Shown here: positions 37,401 to 49,739 of the stretch, in pieces
Layout of the letters: every line of letters starts with the position of its first letter
How positions within the stretch are numbered: the stretch's first letter is position 1
NCBI GenBank assembly: GCA_964019135.1
Contig: OZ025263.1
Coordinates: forward strand, 19,073,123 to 19,137,122
Origin: Arenicola marina
Lineage: Eukaryota; Annelida; Polychaeta; Arenicolidae
DNA length: 64,000 nt
Direction of reading: 5' to 3'
The notes under the pieces: model-generated
Told to the model about the DNA's origin: nothing
The model's input: the letters and a program-made list of their open reading frames with translations, nothing else
Database searches by the model: none
Position numbers and translations under genes: made by a program

Positions 37401-40400
37401 TAGTAGAAACACTTGCAACAAGGATTTGCAGCGACCCCAGCGTTCGTGAGATAAACGTGGATAATCCATATCTAAGGCACTTAGTATATTAGACCAGTTC
37501 GCGTTATGCTCAGGGTTAAAGCTCAACAAAAACATTCGTAGTTTCTTTACCTCGTAACTGCAGATTAGACACTATACATAGCATAGAGGTTAAAGGATCG
37601 ACTTTCAAAACCCTGTGTATTTTCTTTGATAGAAAACAAACGGCTAGATGCCACAAAATCTGGAAGACAGATTATCTAAGTTTAAAGCTGTACTCACCAC
37701 CTGGTCGGCTCGCCGGCTATCCCCAAAATGTAAAATAACCATATTGAAAAGTCTAGCACTCCCGCTGTTGACATATGCTCCCGCTGTCATTCACGTTCCC
37801 GAGAGCTCTATCAAATATGTCAAAAGCGAAATAGCAGCTTTCCCGTGGAATGGCAAACGACCCAAAGTGCGATATTCTACTGTGATATCAGACATGCCAA
37901 ATGGGGGTCTGAAAATGCTGTTTCACCGCAATTATTGCTAGCCAAAAGGCACTATGGAGTAAGCGAGTTATATCGGGTAACGATCTATAAAAGGAAACAA
38001 AGCAAGTTAGCCCCCAGCTTAATTGGTCTTACAAGACAAGAAATTTGAAGTAAACCCAAAGGCTATTTTACCAACAAGTCCTAAAAACTGGTATGATGTT
38101 TCTCGGTAGAGCCCGAGGGGGCAAGCATGGCGATTGGAGATTAGAGTTCCAAACAATACAACTGACTTACAAGTATTGGGCAGATCATGGTATCACACAC
38201 ATACATTGCTTGATTCGGTGCTTTCTGGAAAAAAGTTCTTTTGGAAGAAAAATACCAAATTCAAATCGACGCGCTGAAACTAAACAGCCTCATGCATGAT
38301 ATTGCCAAACAATGGCGTACGTCACAGCGACTGGAGCTACACACAACGCGCATATACTACAACGAGGAAAAGCCACACATCAGAATTAACTGATAATTTT
38401 TTTATGTAGATGAAATAAAGAATCATCAAATATATCACATTCCCCACCCACTGCTATCGCCACATGCCTAGAATAGCTCCCATTTCTAGCGGAAAACATC
38501 TTCAGAACGTTCTTTTCAATAGCTAATACTGCAACACGCAACACTCAGATATTTCCAGTACATTTCCAATACAAAATCCTCCATTAAGACCTTCAACGGG
38601 TGATGTTGTACGAGCAGCGATCAATAGGATCATTATTTGTTGCACTTAAAGCTGCCATGTCCAATTGCTGTATGCTGTAAAGAGGGGTGGATATTCCTAT
38701 GTTTCCATGTCAAACGTAAGCCGTTATGTACCAACGCCCCTCCCCCTCTTCTCCCCTCCCCCACCAACATAATTCTCCATTTCATGAATTTAAATTATTT
38801 GGAAACAAAGCTAATCGATGACATTTTGAAATAAAAAAATTCTCATACAAAACGCGGAATATCGCATTCGAAAAGAACGATCCTGAGGAACCGGGTCTGA
38901 CACATTAATGACGAGGCACGTTTCCGTGACAACGCACCCTCTCTCCCATTGAGTAGACAAAGCCCGTGCCCAGGAGCCGTGAAGCATGCATTGACCCCGT
39001 CCACTTATTATCGTGACACAGGGAGACATCCCGCTGTGTGCCCTCGCCACCTCCGGTACGACGGTCCTGGGTTCCTTCGACCCTCTGGAGGCCTTGGCGG
39101 ACATCTGTGAAACACACGGCATCTGGCTGCACGTGGACGTGAGTTACCATGCCAACAACCACCTTGAAATATTGATATAATAATCAATTGTTATATATAT
39201 TATATAGTGATAATATATGACAATATTTGTTTTAATGTTAGACGATTTTGGTCACGCACCTGATTGGCGGGTACATCTATCCTTCCGACAGATCAGAACG
39301 TATTTAAACGCCGCATTTACCACAAAGATTAGGTTATTATCCTCCAAACCTATCCGTCTTCAGAGGACAATCTGACCGAATACAGTGATCTGTTGCATTG
39401 CATCTGCAACAGAGCATAATTTTTAAGATTTTAAATATTTGAGCAGTTGATTGGGGACTTATATGAGAGTGAAATGCGCCTGTCCTGCGGTTAGTCTTTG
39501 TATGTATCTCTCAGGAAGTCAGGAATTTATTAATAGTATATATATATATATCGAAAGTTTCACAATTGTATTACGATTCCTCCTGCAGGCCTGTTGGGGC
39601 GGGGGGGTCCTGTTCTCTGACACACACAGACGCCTCCTTCAAGGTATCGAAAGGTCAGTCCCATCGTGCCCTGCATCGCGGCTGTTGACTGCAGTTACGC
39701 TTCCTTAATGGCTCAATGACTCCCCTTGCACGTGCTACGTTAGTTTACACGTCCATTACTCCGCTTTAATAACAATAATAGCGTTTATTTGCTATAAGTG
39801 TTGTGTCTCCCGTATATAAACAGACGTGCACATCACAACTAGCAGCAGAAGCCCCAGCGTATATGCTAACACACTGTGTAATATAACTATGCAGGGACCC
39901 CCACACACCCTTAACAATATTGTTATGAATTTTATTATTGCTATTCCTATAATTATTACTATGATACTGGCGATACCGGAAAAACATCAGTCGATCATGT
40001 GCACTTAATTTAGCAGAATTGCAATGTCATATTGGTGACTATTCTTTACCGCCGTCTAATAACGATTAGCTCCATGCATTTAAACATTACTTATGTGCAA
40101 TCAGGCAATTGTATCTGTATTTTCATAAGGGTAGATATTGCATCGATAGATGTGAATATATATACGGTTGTGGGCATTTTAGGACGGATTCCGTGTCGAT
40201 CTCCTTCCACAAGTTGGTGGGTGCACCCTTACAATGTGCTGCCGTGATGACAAGGCATCGTGTAAGTGTCGTAATGCGCTACTATAGGGAGGGGGCGGGG
40301 GCAGCCCGAATGGCTTAGTGGCTAATGCGCTCGGTTTTGTCGTGTGAACTCTGCCAGGCCAGCCATCGTGCCCGAGATCTGGGGTTCGCTGTGCCCCATT

Positions 40401-43400
40401 GTACGAAAGACTACGTGCGCGCAGAATAAATATCTTTGTCAAGGGTATGGTTTACCCATGGGATGTGATGCTTCTCCACCCTTGATCCTCCCCACTGAGG
40501 CGATATGGACTGTTCATACGTAGAAGCATCCTCGAGCAACCACCCATAACTACATGTGCTTTTACAGAAACGACTATCCGCTATGCACTATTAAAAGTCA
40601 TCAGATATTCTGGCAACCTTTCTGTTAATAGGAAAACGCTTATTATTAGATTACGAACGATATTACTACGATTATTGATATATATAGGCCTATATGGATA
40701 TATCAGTCCAACTCCTTGCAACAATAGGTCAATGCTACTTAAAAACTGTTAGCATCTCTGTCCCTTTGTCTTGTTTGTGCTTGATATCTATGATTTGTGG
40801 CACTCACCATGTGAACACTGAAAATGGATCTGTGACATAATCCTTTCTTCATCTTCTGTTGCAGACACTATTAAAGGAATGCAACTCCACAAATGCATCT
40901 TACCTTTTTCAAACCGATAAACAATATTACGAGCCAGCTTATGACCTAGGTAATGGCCTGCTTTTGAAAGAATTGACTAACATATGCTTATAACTTATTT
41001 GTCAAATTATCGATCATGGTGTACCAGTTTCTCCATATATATATGATAGTAAATTATTTGTGTGACGTTATTATCATATAATGATGAACAATATTTCACG
41101 GAGCCATATAAATATGTCCAAAGTTGGATTATAGCATTCAATGTGACCTTACATGACGTGACGCTGGCCTCTGTCATAATTGTATTTGTCCAACAGCTTC
41201 TTTGATACAAATGAAAGTGCACGCAAGTGCCTAAAACACAGCACTGACCAGTCTTACTTGCTATATAATGCAATTTTAGGGAACCTTACCATCCAATGCG
41301 GACGAAAGGCCGACGGTTACAAGTTCTGGATGCTGTGGAAAGCGCTTGGCCACAAAGGGATCAACGACTTGGTTGACAAGTTCTTTGATCAAGCCAGGTA
41401 GACACCTCTGTCAGCTATTACACTAGCTATATTCAATATTCTATGGACAATTATTTCAATCCATAATCATGAGTCAATTATTCACGAACTCATAAGCAAG
41501 CGGAGAAGCACTGGCAGATCACGAATCCGCTATGGTTGATATATATCGATGAATATTTCGAAATCTGGTAATGTATACACTGTAAAAAGACCAGGGTCGG
41601 TATTTATAATTATATAAGACAATCTACGGTCTGAAAGTTGCTCTTTAAACCAAATGTAAATAAACGAAGCGGTGGGATCACATGAACTATACATTTCGAT
41701 TAGTCTTAGGATAACTGATTAAGGTCAAAGTACCTACCATGGGAAAGGCCACATTTTCAGCTTAATTGAGCGGGAATTAAACGCACAATCATACGGTCAG
41801 AGGTCCGCCGCTCTACCAACTGACCTATCAGGGTAGCTGTCTCAAGACGCATGCTTGTGAACTCATGCTTGTGAACCTCTTCCCGCCAAATTTGTGCGGT
41901 CCCGCTCATCTAATGTTTACCTTTTGTGGAAATTATTTAAGAGGTTAGAAAAAGAAATGTCGGCAAAATTATCCATACCGCCTCAACACACCATACATTT
42001 TGATATATATATATATATACCACATGCAAACAAATTCGAACATATTACAGTGCATACAATTAACGCAAAAGTAGGCTTAAGGTAATTGTGATGACATATG
42101 TCGTACCCTGTCAGGTACTTTACGGAGAAGCTGAAGGCGACAGATGGCTTCAGACTGGTGTTACCGGAGGTAAGAACAGTCCCATATTTTACTTCATCAA
42201 ATTGGTAACGGACTGGGTGATACACAACTGTCCATCTGTCCACTCACTCAAGACTGAAGTTATTTGTAGCCGTTGTCAACATGAGGGCCTCGGGCTTGTT
42301 GTTTTTATAAAAAAAAACTAAACTTTAATCGCATTTTGAGCGCACGCTTCGCCAAGTGACTCTAGTGTGATCGTGGTGACGGGTGTCCAACGATGCATGT
42401 TCCGACTGCTGGTGAAGCGTGCTGTAGGCGTCACCATGACCAGACATGCGCGCTGCAACTTCCGTTCATAGACTAAATAGTCCACAACCGAAGTCGCTCG
42501 TAGCCCCGACTAGTCTCCGATGGATATAAAGTAGGTTAGTGTTTTAGGTGACACATGTGAAGATATAGGCTAAATGGACCCATGGGATTCCCCGAGTATA
42601 GAAATGAAGTAGGTGGATGGATGGATTGGTGTTTAGGCCACTTTTGTACACGCATAGGCTAGGGCAAGGAACCCGTGGGACAGTGATATGAAAGGATAAC
42701 ACGGTCCCGGACACAGATCGAGTTTGAACCCGCAACCTAGTGGTCTGCAATAGAGAACGCTAACTCTCGACCACGGCGGCTCCTTAAATGAAACGGGATG
42801 GGGTAAAACATGCCCTAGATGCAGGGTACAAACAAATGAACAGCTGTAAGTTGACAGCTCAGCCCGCCTACCGATTAAGCTAGAGGAATTCATAGACACG
42901 TCACTGTGAAGTCGAGATGCTGCAAGTCCCTTTCCGTTGTTGCAGTTTGAATATGTGAACATCAGCTTCTGGTACATCCCACCCAGTATGCGAGGTCAAC
43001 CGGAAACCGCCGAATGGTGGCAGCGAGTAGGCAAGGTAAGAGTGGTCTGCTATACCACCGGAAACAGCCGAATGGTGGCAGCGAGTAGGCAAGGTAAGAG
43101 TGGTCTTATATACCACCGGAAACAGCCGAATGATGGCCGCTGGCTAGCAAGGTAAGAGTGGTCTGATATACCACCGGCAACAGCCGAATGGTGGCAGCTG
43201 GCTAGCAAGGTAAGAGTGGTTTGATATACCACCGAAAACAGCCGAATGGTGGTAGCGAGTAGGCAAGGTAAGAGTGGTCTGATATACCATCGCAAACAGC
43301 GGAATGGTGGCAGCTGGCTGACAAGGTAAGAGTGGTCTGATATACCATCGGAAACAGCCGAATGGAGGCAGCTGGCTAGCAAGGTAAGTGTGGTCTGATA

Positions 43401-46400
43401 TAAAAGTAAGAGTGGTCTGATGTACCACCGGAAACAGCCGCATGGCGGCAGCTGGCTGACAAGGTAAGAGTGGTCTGATATACCACCGGAAACAGCCGCA
43501 TGATGGCAGCTAGCTAGCAAGGTAAGAGTGGTCTGGTATACCACCGGCAACAGCCGAATGGTGGCAGCTGGCTAGCAAGGTAAGAGTGGTTTGATATACC
43601 ACCGAAAACAGCCGAATTGTGGCAGCTGGCTAGCAAGGTAAGAGTGGTCTGATGTACCACCGACAACAGCCGAATGGTGGCAGCTGGCTGACAAGGTAAG
43701 AGTGGTCTGATATACCACGGGCAACAGCCGAATGGTGGCAGCGAGTAGGCAAGGTAAGAGTGGTCTGATATACCATCGCAAACAGCCGAATGGTGGCATC
43801 TGGCTGACAAGGTAAGAGTGGTCTGATATACCACCGAAAACAGCCGAATGGTGGCAGCGAGTAGGCAAGGCAAGAGTGGTCTGATATACCATCGCAAACA
43901 GCCGAATGGCGGCAGCTGGCTGACAAGGTAAGAGTGGTCTGATATACCATCGGAAACAGCCGAATGGGGGCAGCTGGCTAGCAAGGTAAGAGTGGTCTGA
44001 TATACCACCGGCAACAGCCGAATGGTGGCAGCTGGCTAGCAAGGTAAGAGTGGTTTGATATACCACCGAAAACAGCCGAATGCTGGCACCGAGTAGGCAA
44101 GGTAAGAGTGGTCTGATATACCATCGAAAACTGCCGAATGGTGGCAGCTGGCTAGCAAGGTAAGAGTGGTCTGATATACCACCGAAAACAGTCGAATGGT
44201 GGCAGCGAGTAGGCAAGGTAAGAGTGGTTTGATATACCACCGAAAACAGCCGAATGGTGGCAGCGAGTAGGCAAGGTAAGAGTGGTCTGCTATACCATCA
44301 AAAACAGCCGAATGGTGGCAGCTGGCTAGCAAGGTAAGAGTGGTCTGATATACCACCGAAAACAGTCGAATGGTGGCAGCTGGCTGACAAGGTAAGAGTG
44401 GTCTGATATACCACGGGAAACAGCCGGATGATGGCAGCTGGCTAGCAAGGTAAGAGTGGTTTGATATACCACCGGAAACAGCCGAATGATGGCAGCTGGC
44501 TGACAAGGTAAGAGTGGTCTGATATACCACCGGCAACAGCCGAATGGTGGCAGCGAGTAGGCAAAGTAACAGAGGTCTGATATACCATCGGAAACAGCCG
44601 AATGGAGGCAGCTCGCTAGCAAGGTAAGTGTGGTCTGATATAAAAGTAAGAGTGGTCTGATATACCACCGGAAACAGCCGCATGGCGGCAGCTGGCTGAC
44701 AAGGTAAGAGTGATCTTATATACCACCGGAAACAGCCGAATGATGGCAGCTAGCTAGCAAGGTAAGAGTGGTCTGATATACCACCGGCAACAGCCGAATG
44801 GTGGCAGCTGGCTAGCAAGGTAAGAATGGTTTGATATACCACCGAAAACAGCCGAATGGTGGCAGCGAGTAGGCAAGGTAAGAGTGGTCTGATATACCAT
44901 CGCAAACAGCCGAATAGTAGCAGCTGGCTAGCAAGGTAAGAGTGGTCTGATATACCACCGAAAACAGCCGAATGGTGGCTGCGAGTAGGCAAGGTAAGAG
45001 TGGTCTGATATACCATCGGAAACACCCGAATGGTGGCAGCTGGCTAGCAAGGTGAGAGTGGTCTGATATACCACCGGCAACAGCCGAATGGTGGCAGCGA
45101 GTAGGCAAGGTAAGAGTGGTCTGATATACCATCGGAAACAGCAGAATGGCGGCAGCTGGCTGACACGGTAAGAGTGGTCTGATATACCACCGGCAACAGC
45201 CGAATGGTGGCAGCGACTAGGCAAAGTAACAGTGGTCTGATATACCATCGGAAACAGTCGAATGGAGGCAGCTCGCTAGCAAGGTAAGTGTGGTCTGATA
45301 TAAAAGTAAGAGTGGTCTGATATACCACCGGAAACAGCCGCATGGCGGCAGCTGGCTGACAAGGTAAGAGTGGTCTGATATACCACCGGAAACAGCCGAA
45401 TGGTGGCAGCTAGCTAGCAAGGTAAGAGTGGTCTGATATACCACCGGCAACAGCCGAATGGTGGCAGCTGGCTAGCAAGGTAAGAGTGGTTTGATATACC
45501 ACCGAAAACAGCCGAATGGTGGCAGCGAGTAGGCAAGGTAAGAGTGGTCTGATATACCATCGGAAACAGCCGAATGGTGGCAGCTGGCTAGCAAGGTAAG
45601 AGTGGTCTGATATACCACCGGCAACAGCCGAATGGTGGCAGCGAGTAGGCAAGGTAAGAGTGGTCTGATATACCATCGGAAACAGCCGAATGGTGGCAGC
45701 TGGCTAGCAAGGTAAGAGTGGTCTGATATACCACCGGCAACAGCCGAATGGTGGCAGCGAGTAGGCAAGGTAAGAGTGGTCTGATATACCACCGGAAACA
45801 GCCGAATGGCGGCGGCTGGCTGACAAGGTAAGAGTGGTCTGATATACCACTGAAAACAACCGAATGGCGGTAGCGAGTAGGTAAGGTAAGAGTGGTCTGA
45901 TATACCATCGGAAACAGCCGAATGGTGGCAGCTGGCTGACAAGGTAAGAGTGGTCTGATATACCACCGAAAACAGCCGAATGGTGGCAGCGAGTAGGCAA
46001 GGTAAGAGTGGTCTGATATACCATCGGAAACAGCCGAATGGTGGCACCTGGCTAGCAAGGTAAGAGTGGTTTGATATACCACCGGCAACAGCCGAATGGT
46101 GGCAGCTGGCTAGCAAGGTAAGAGTGCTCTGATATACCACCGGAAACAGCCGAATGGTGGCAGCGGGCAGGCAGGGTTCGACATTGACGCTTGTCCGCTT
46201 GGCCGGGACAAGCGATTTTGACTGTCGGACAAGTAAACACTTCCCTGTAGTTGTCCGACGGGACAAGTGCTTGCCGGACAAGTACAAAGTATTCAAAACT
46301 TTCGTAACCAGCGTTCGTTTTGTTGGCTTTCGTTGGTTCATTTGTTAATCCGTATGTGCAATCATTGCAACCGAATGCATGCATTTACCAATAGATCGTC

Positions 46401-47092
46401 GACAACGATTGTGACACTTATTGGTCCATCGTGTTTGTGGTACAATGTGAACGTGATTGGTGTGGTGCAATGTGAATGTGATTGGTGTGGTGCAATGTGA
46501 ACGTGATTGGTGTGGTACAATGTGAATGTGATTGATGTGGTGCAATGTGAATGTGATTGGTGTGGTACAATGTGAATGTGATTGGTGTGGTGCAATGTGA
46601 ATGTGATTGGTGTGGTGCAATGTGAATGTGATTGATGTGGTGCAATGTGAATGTGATTGGTGTGGTGCAATGTGAATGTGATTGATGTGGTGCAATGTGA
46701 ATGTGATTGGTGTGGTGCAATGCGAATGTGATTGGTGTGGTGCAATGTGAATGTGATTGGTGTGGTGCGGTGTTAATGTGATTGGTGTGGTGCAGTGTTA
46801 ATGTGATTGGTGTGGTGCAGTGTGAATGTGATTGGTGTGGTGCGGTGTGCACCTTGAGTCATGAATCGTATGGTACTATATTAGTATTTATTGTGCCCGT
46901 CATACTCGCCAGGTCGCGCCACGTATCAAGGAGCGCATGGTGACCAAAGGGTCTCTGGCTGTCGGCTACCAGCCTCAGGAGTCCATGGGTCTCGTCAACT
47001 TCTTCAGGATCATCATCGACAATCCTAACGCCACACAGATGGACCTGGACTTCGCCATCGAGGAAATCCATGAGCTGGGCAAAGACCTTTAG
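31434..47092 (+). CDS. CSAD: Cysteine sulfinate / acidic amino acid decarboxylase (CSAD/GADL1 type), 13 coding exons
   Basis: PLP-dependent group II decarboxylase, expected to make hypotaurine or beta-alanine from cysteine sulfinate or aspartate. Exons: 31434-31556, 33388-33572, 33954-34060, 35216-35331, 35840-35974, 39022-39138, 39589-39653, 40183-40261, 40865-40949, 41280-41397, 42115-42169, 42946-43035, 46913-47092. All phases agree; the product is 484 aa (human CSAD 493). Landmarks: PRFFNQLYAG (~70-80), ETAPVF, NMMGFHMARY, AHYS with the PLP-stacking His179, LATSGTTVLGSFDPLEALAD, WLHVD with Asp261, and DSVSISFHK with Schiff-base Lys293. The C-terminal part has NISFWYIPPSMRG and VNFFRIIIDNP. 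The usual N-P-H-K is F-H-K after Ser, and D-A-A-W is D-A-C-W; both are odd but keep Asp and Lys. CSAD versus GADL1 cannot be separated by eye. Exon 12 ends inside a minisatellite. Confidence 0.9.
32205..32755 (+). repeat. 30/36-bp minisatellite in CSAD intron 1
   Basis: About 16 copies of a unit of the form GGGCCGAGACCGGGGCCAGA plus CTCGTGTGAAGCATCA. Short units lack CCGGGGCC. It directly abuts the 53-bp array that follows. Confidence 0.9.
32756..33290 (+). repeat. 53-bp minisatellite in CSAD intron 1
   Basis: About 10 copies of a 53-bp unit with core GGGGAGGTAGAAGCGAGGCC and CGCCCCTCCCCCCTCCCACG. It ends about 100 bp before the exon 2 acceptor. Minus-strand open frames across it are artefacts. 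Confidence 0.92.
34140..34870 (+). repeat. ~29-bp minisatellite in CSAD intron 3
   Basis: About 24 copies, increasingly diverged toward the 3' end, of a unit like GTCACAGATGTACGTTCATA plus TGTCAAAG, with an alternate TGTTGAAG form. It starts about 80 bp after the exon 3 donor. Confidence 0.88.
36600..38420 (+). mobile_element. Dead L1-like LINE in CSAD intron 5
   Basis: Plus-strand reverse-transcriptase remains. A KAPGS motif (K-N-N-K-A-P-G-S) lies near 36850. LLNTDYKMLTK lies near 37020. ACLDFEKAFDTVSW (RT catalytic Asp in the F-D motif) lies near 37200. A C-terminal region with LALPLLTYAPAV and a PWNGKRPKVRYSTVISD block lies at 37740-37890. Frameshifts and stops are scattered, and the YxDD region is not recovered. 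It resembles L1/Tx1-type elements. Confidence 0.7.
38421..39021. other. CSAD intron 5 remainder
   Basis: No feature recognised apart from pyrimidine-rich sequence near 38735-38765, upstream of the exon 6 acceptor at 39021. Confidence 0.4.
40296..40442 (+). mobile_element. tRNA-like SINE in CSAD intron 8
   Basis: The head GCCCGAATGGCTTAGTGGCT resembles a tRNA A box. Further on, GGGGTTCGCTGTGCCCC sits at the B-box position. The tail ends GCGCAGAATAAATATCTTTG. The family differs from the other SINEs in the window. Confidence 0.5.
41740..41860 (-). mobile_element. Diverged tRNA-like fragment, CSAD intron 10
   Basis: The reverse complement contains GATAGGTCAGTTGGTAGAGC (a typical tRNA D-arm/A box) followed by GGCGGACC; the B-box region is decayed. 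The acceptor stem does not close, so it is not called as a tRNA gene. Confidence 0.45.
42625..42795 (-). mobile_element. tRNA-derived SINE, family B (CSAD intron 11)
   Basis: Read on the minus strand: head GAGCCGCCGTGGTCGAGAG, B box GCGGGTTCAAACTCG, and 3' end ACAAAAGTGGCCTAAACACC. A truncated second copy of the 3' half lies next to it at about 42538-42600. Related copies in the same orientation begin near 53604, 54777 and 60473. Confidence 0.6.
43000..46172 (+). repeat. 58-bp minisatellite containing the exon 12 coding end and splice donor
   Basis: About 54 copies of a 58-bp unit: 22 bases of intron starting GTAAGAGTGGTCTGATATAC, then 36 bases that copy the end of CSAD exon 12 (CCGGAAAC-GCCGAATGG, TGGCAGCGAGTAGGCAAG), followed by the next donor. 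Subtypes end GCGAGTAGGCAAG, GCTGGCTAGCAAG or GCTGGCTGACAAG. Nearly every unit keeps AAG/GTAAGAG, a strong 5' splice site. A marker variant (TATAAAAGTAAGAG) recurs at about 43400, 44640 and 45300, which shows block duplication. The minus-strand open frames of 100-290 codons are artefacts. Confidence 0.97.
46439..46857 (+). repeat. 25-bp minisatellite in CSAD intron 12
   Basis: About 17 copies of a 25-bp unit, GTGATTGGTGTGGTGCAATG plus TGAAT. It ends about 55 bp before the acceptor of the last exon. Minus-strand His-rich frames are artefacts. Confidence 0.93.
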
Positions 47093-47724
47093 CGGACCAA
47101 AAGGCATATAGTTCGCGGTCACACACGGCGGCGTACATTTTGCTAATGGGTGGTGGAGCGAGAGTGGGTGCATTGCCATCCCAACTGTACCATTGATTAA
47201 TCTTAACATATTTGTTTCAAACTGGAACACTGGTGGAGCCTCTGCAAGGTAACACATGTTGCTGAAACTCATTTTGAAGGAAGACGTGCATGCTCGCTAG
47301 CTTGTGGCTGTGTGTGCAACTGGGTTTAAGATATTCGACTGTAATATAATAATATTAATCACATGGAAACCTGCACGGATATGTTGTTTGTGTTTTCCGC
47401 AGTGAGTTGTCTGACATTTGAACTACAGCTTTGGAGTCATCTTGTTGTCTAAACTATGAGTTTGAAGTGAAATGAAAGAAATATAATATGATACGGATTT
47501 GGAAAAAAAATTGCTGCCTATCAAGTTAAAAAAAAGTCGGGACGATATTTCTAAATTGAGACCCTATAGCAATGCATTAGTAAGTATAAAGGCTAACATT
47601 GTTCGTATATACAACAGTAATCCGATAGGTTTTAATAATATGTACAACTGTTATATATTGATTTTCTACACTACAATCATTGATCCAATCGAATGTAGTC
47701 GTGCAAAGTATTTGACTTATCAGT
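47093..47724. other. CSAD 3' UTR and flank
   Basis: Non-coding sequence after the TAG of the decarboxylase. No canonical AATAAA was found close by; the transcript end is not located. Confidence 0.4.
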
Positions 47725-48194
47725 TTAGTTTATTGTTCTAACTAGACTGGTGGCTTCAATCCTCTAGTTTATAAGTCTACCTAGACTGGTGGTTTCAATC
47801 CTCTGGTTTATCTTACTAACTGGACTGATAGCTTCAATCCTCTAGCTTATTGTTCTACCTAGACTGGTGGTAAATTTCAATCTTCTGGTTTATCTTACTA
47901 ACTAGACCGGTGGCTTTAATCCTCTTGTTTATCGTGCTACTTAGACTGGTGGCTTCAATCCTCTATTTTATGGTTTTAACTAGACTAGTGGCTTCAATCC
48001 TCTAGTTTATCGCACTATCTAGACTGGTGACTTCAATCCTCTAGTTTATCGTTCTGACTACACTTGTGACTTCAATCCTCTAGTTTATCGTTCTAACTAC
48101 ACTGGCGGCTTCAATCCTCTAGTTTATCGCACTATCTAGACTGGTGGCTTTAATCCTCTAGTTTATCGTTCTAACTAGACTGGTGGCTTCAACA
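47725..48194 (+). repeat. 38-bp minisatellite
   Basis: About 12 diverged copies of a 38-bp unit with core CTAGACTGGTGGCTTCAATC and CTCTAGTTTATCGTTCTAA. Confidence 0.9.
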
Positions 48195-49100
48195 AAGGAT
48201 GGAAAGCCAATTGAGCTTTATCGTTTTATACAATATAAACGACGCTCGACGCTGATTGGTTGACAATTCCCAAACCTTGAAGTTGATTGAAACTTTTGAA
48301 CATGCGCTAAGCTTACAATGCGTGGAAAACCGGCCCTCCAACTGCAGAGTTGGTCGAAAACTTGATTTCTTGCAAAGAACTTTACAACGTATTGCATCGT
48401 GTGACAATGTCATTACGGGGATTGCCAAGTTGAAGGGCATGGCCATCGTGATCCGGAGGCAGAAACTATGGCAAGCCGAAACGTTATCTATATATACATG
48501 TATTACGAACTTCTGACAATACTATTACCGCGGGACGTATTCGTAAGAAGGTATTACACAAATTCCGACTTTCATTTGCTTGGTTTTTCTAATATAAATG
48601 TAAAATATAGTGTTAGTTGTATATTCAGGACGCTTTACCACTGTCGGTCATATCGCGTAAATGGGAGGGCCATTAAACTACTACCTTAAGCTCCCCTCGA
48701 CCGACACGGCAGACTCGCGGCTATGTTTGGAGCAAACAACAAAACACCTGGTAAGGGTGAAAATGGGGTTTATTAATAAAGGTAATGGCCAGCCGGCAGC
48801 GGTACGCGCGTGCGCAACCTGAACATTGGCATCGCGCAGAGAGCTGAGACCTAACGCGTGTGTTAGCACCCAAGGTGGGGCAGCAGTCACCACCCACACG
48901 CGTAATACAAAGTGATGTGCGAGTAAAAAGAAACTTAGACCAGAAGGCAAATCGGAACCCGAAACAGGCAAGGCACGGTACATAATTCATATTCTGTCGA
49001 CATTACATGAACATAGTGAGGTAAAAGTACTTGTATGCATGAAAAAACACACAGGAAAACAAAAAACCAGGCGAAATCAACCAGAAGCTGTATCTTAATG
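48195..49100. other. Intergenic, no gene recognised
   Basis: Two overlapping 85-codon frames at 48189-48516 match no family known to me; nothing else is seen. Confidence 0.4.
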
Positions 49101-49560
49101 TAGTAACCATAGCACTAATCCATAATATTCAAGTCGATTGCAATTTGTCTATGATGGGATTCCACTTATCAATCAAACATTGCTTACATCTTTCTAACTT
49201 ATCTTGTACAACTGTTTCTTCTAGCAAATGGTTGTATTTGAGTTTTAACAAATGTATCACATTTGGAATGGAGTTTTTCCATTTACAAGCATAGATGTAA
49301 TTCTTAACAATAATAAATATCTGATTGACCAGAATCTTGTTTTGTCCGTTTTCTAACCCTAGCATAGCTGATTTAAAATTCAAATTATCACTTATTACAT
49401 GCACATTATTTCTACCGTCTAGCGCTGTAGATAAGCTGGTCCAAAGTCGCTGTGCAACATCACATTCCCAGAACAGATGTTCTATCGTTTCATTAACCTT
49501 ATGGCAAAAGTAAAAATTTTCAGTGTCTACCAGTTTACATAGAAAAAAAATGCATTAAAC
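49101..49560 (-). mobile_element. LINE 3' fragment (L1-like), copy 1
   Basis: Minus-strand C-terminal coding piece including KYNHLLEETVVQDKLERCK and KWNPIIDKL, typical of the extreme C-terminus of L1/Tx1-like ORF2 proteins. Continuing upstream (about 49420-49500), the minus strand gives a Cys/His-type segment reading YFCHKVNETIEHLFWECDV. A second fragment of the same family lies at 58240-58415. Confidence 0.65.
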
Positions 49561-49739
49561 TTGTGACTGACAGCTATTTGGGTCACAGGTAAACGGCTTA
49601 AGTTTGCGTTCGCCGATGGTGCGGGCTGCGGCAGGTTGTAGTTATTTCAGGACCAGTGTCAAGTCTGGTGAGGACAGGAGAGTGGGGTACCGGGGGAGTG
49701 GGGGGCAGGAGAATCATTTTTCCTTTTTTTAAAGAAATC

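Noticed and set aside
43050..46341. Many 100-290 codon minus-strand frames
   Set aside because: Antisense to the 58-bp array of the decarboxylase intron; three units make 58 codons without stops.
48189..48516. Possible small gene on either strand
   Set aside because: Two overlapping antisense frames of about 85 codons with no recognisable family, splice context or codon evidence.
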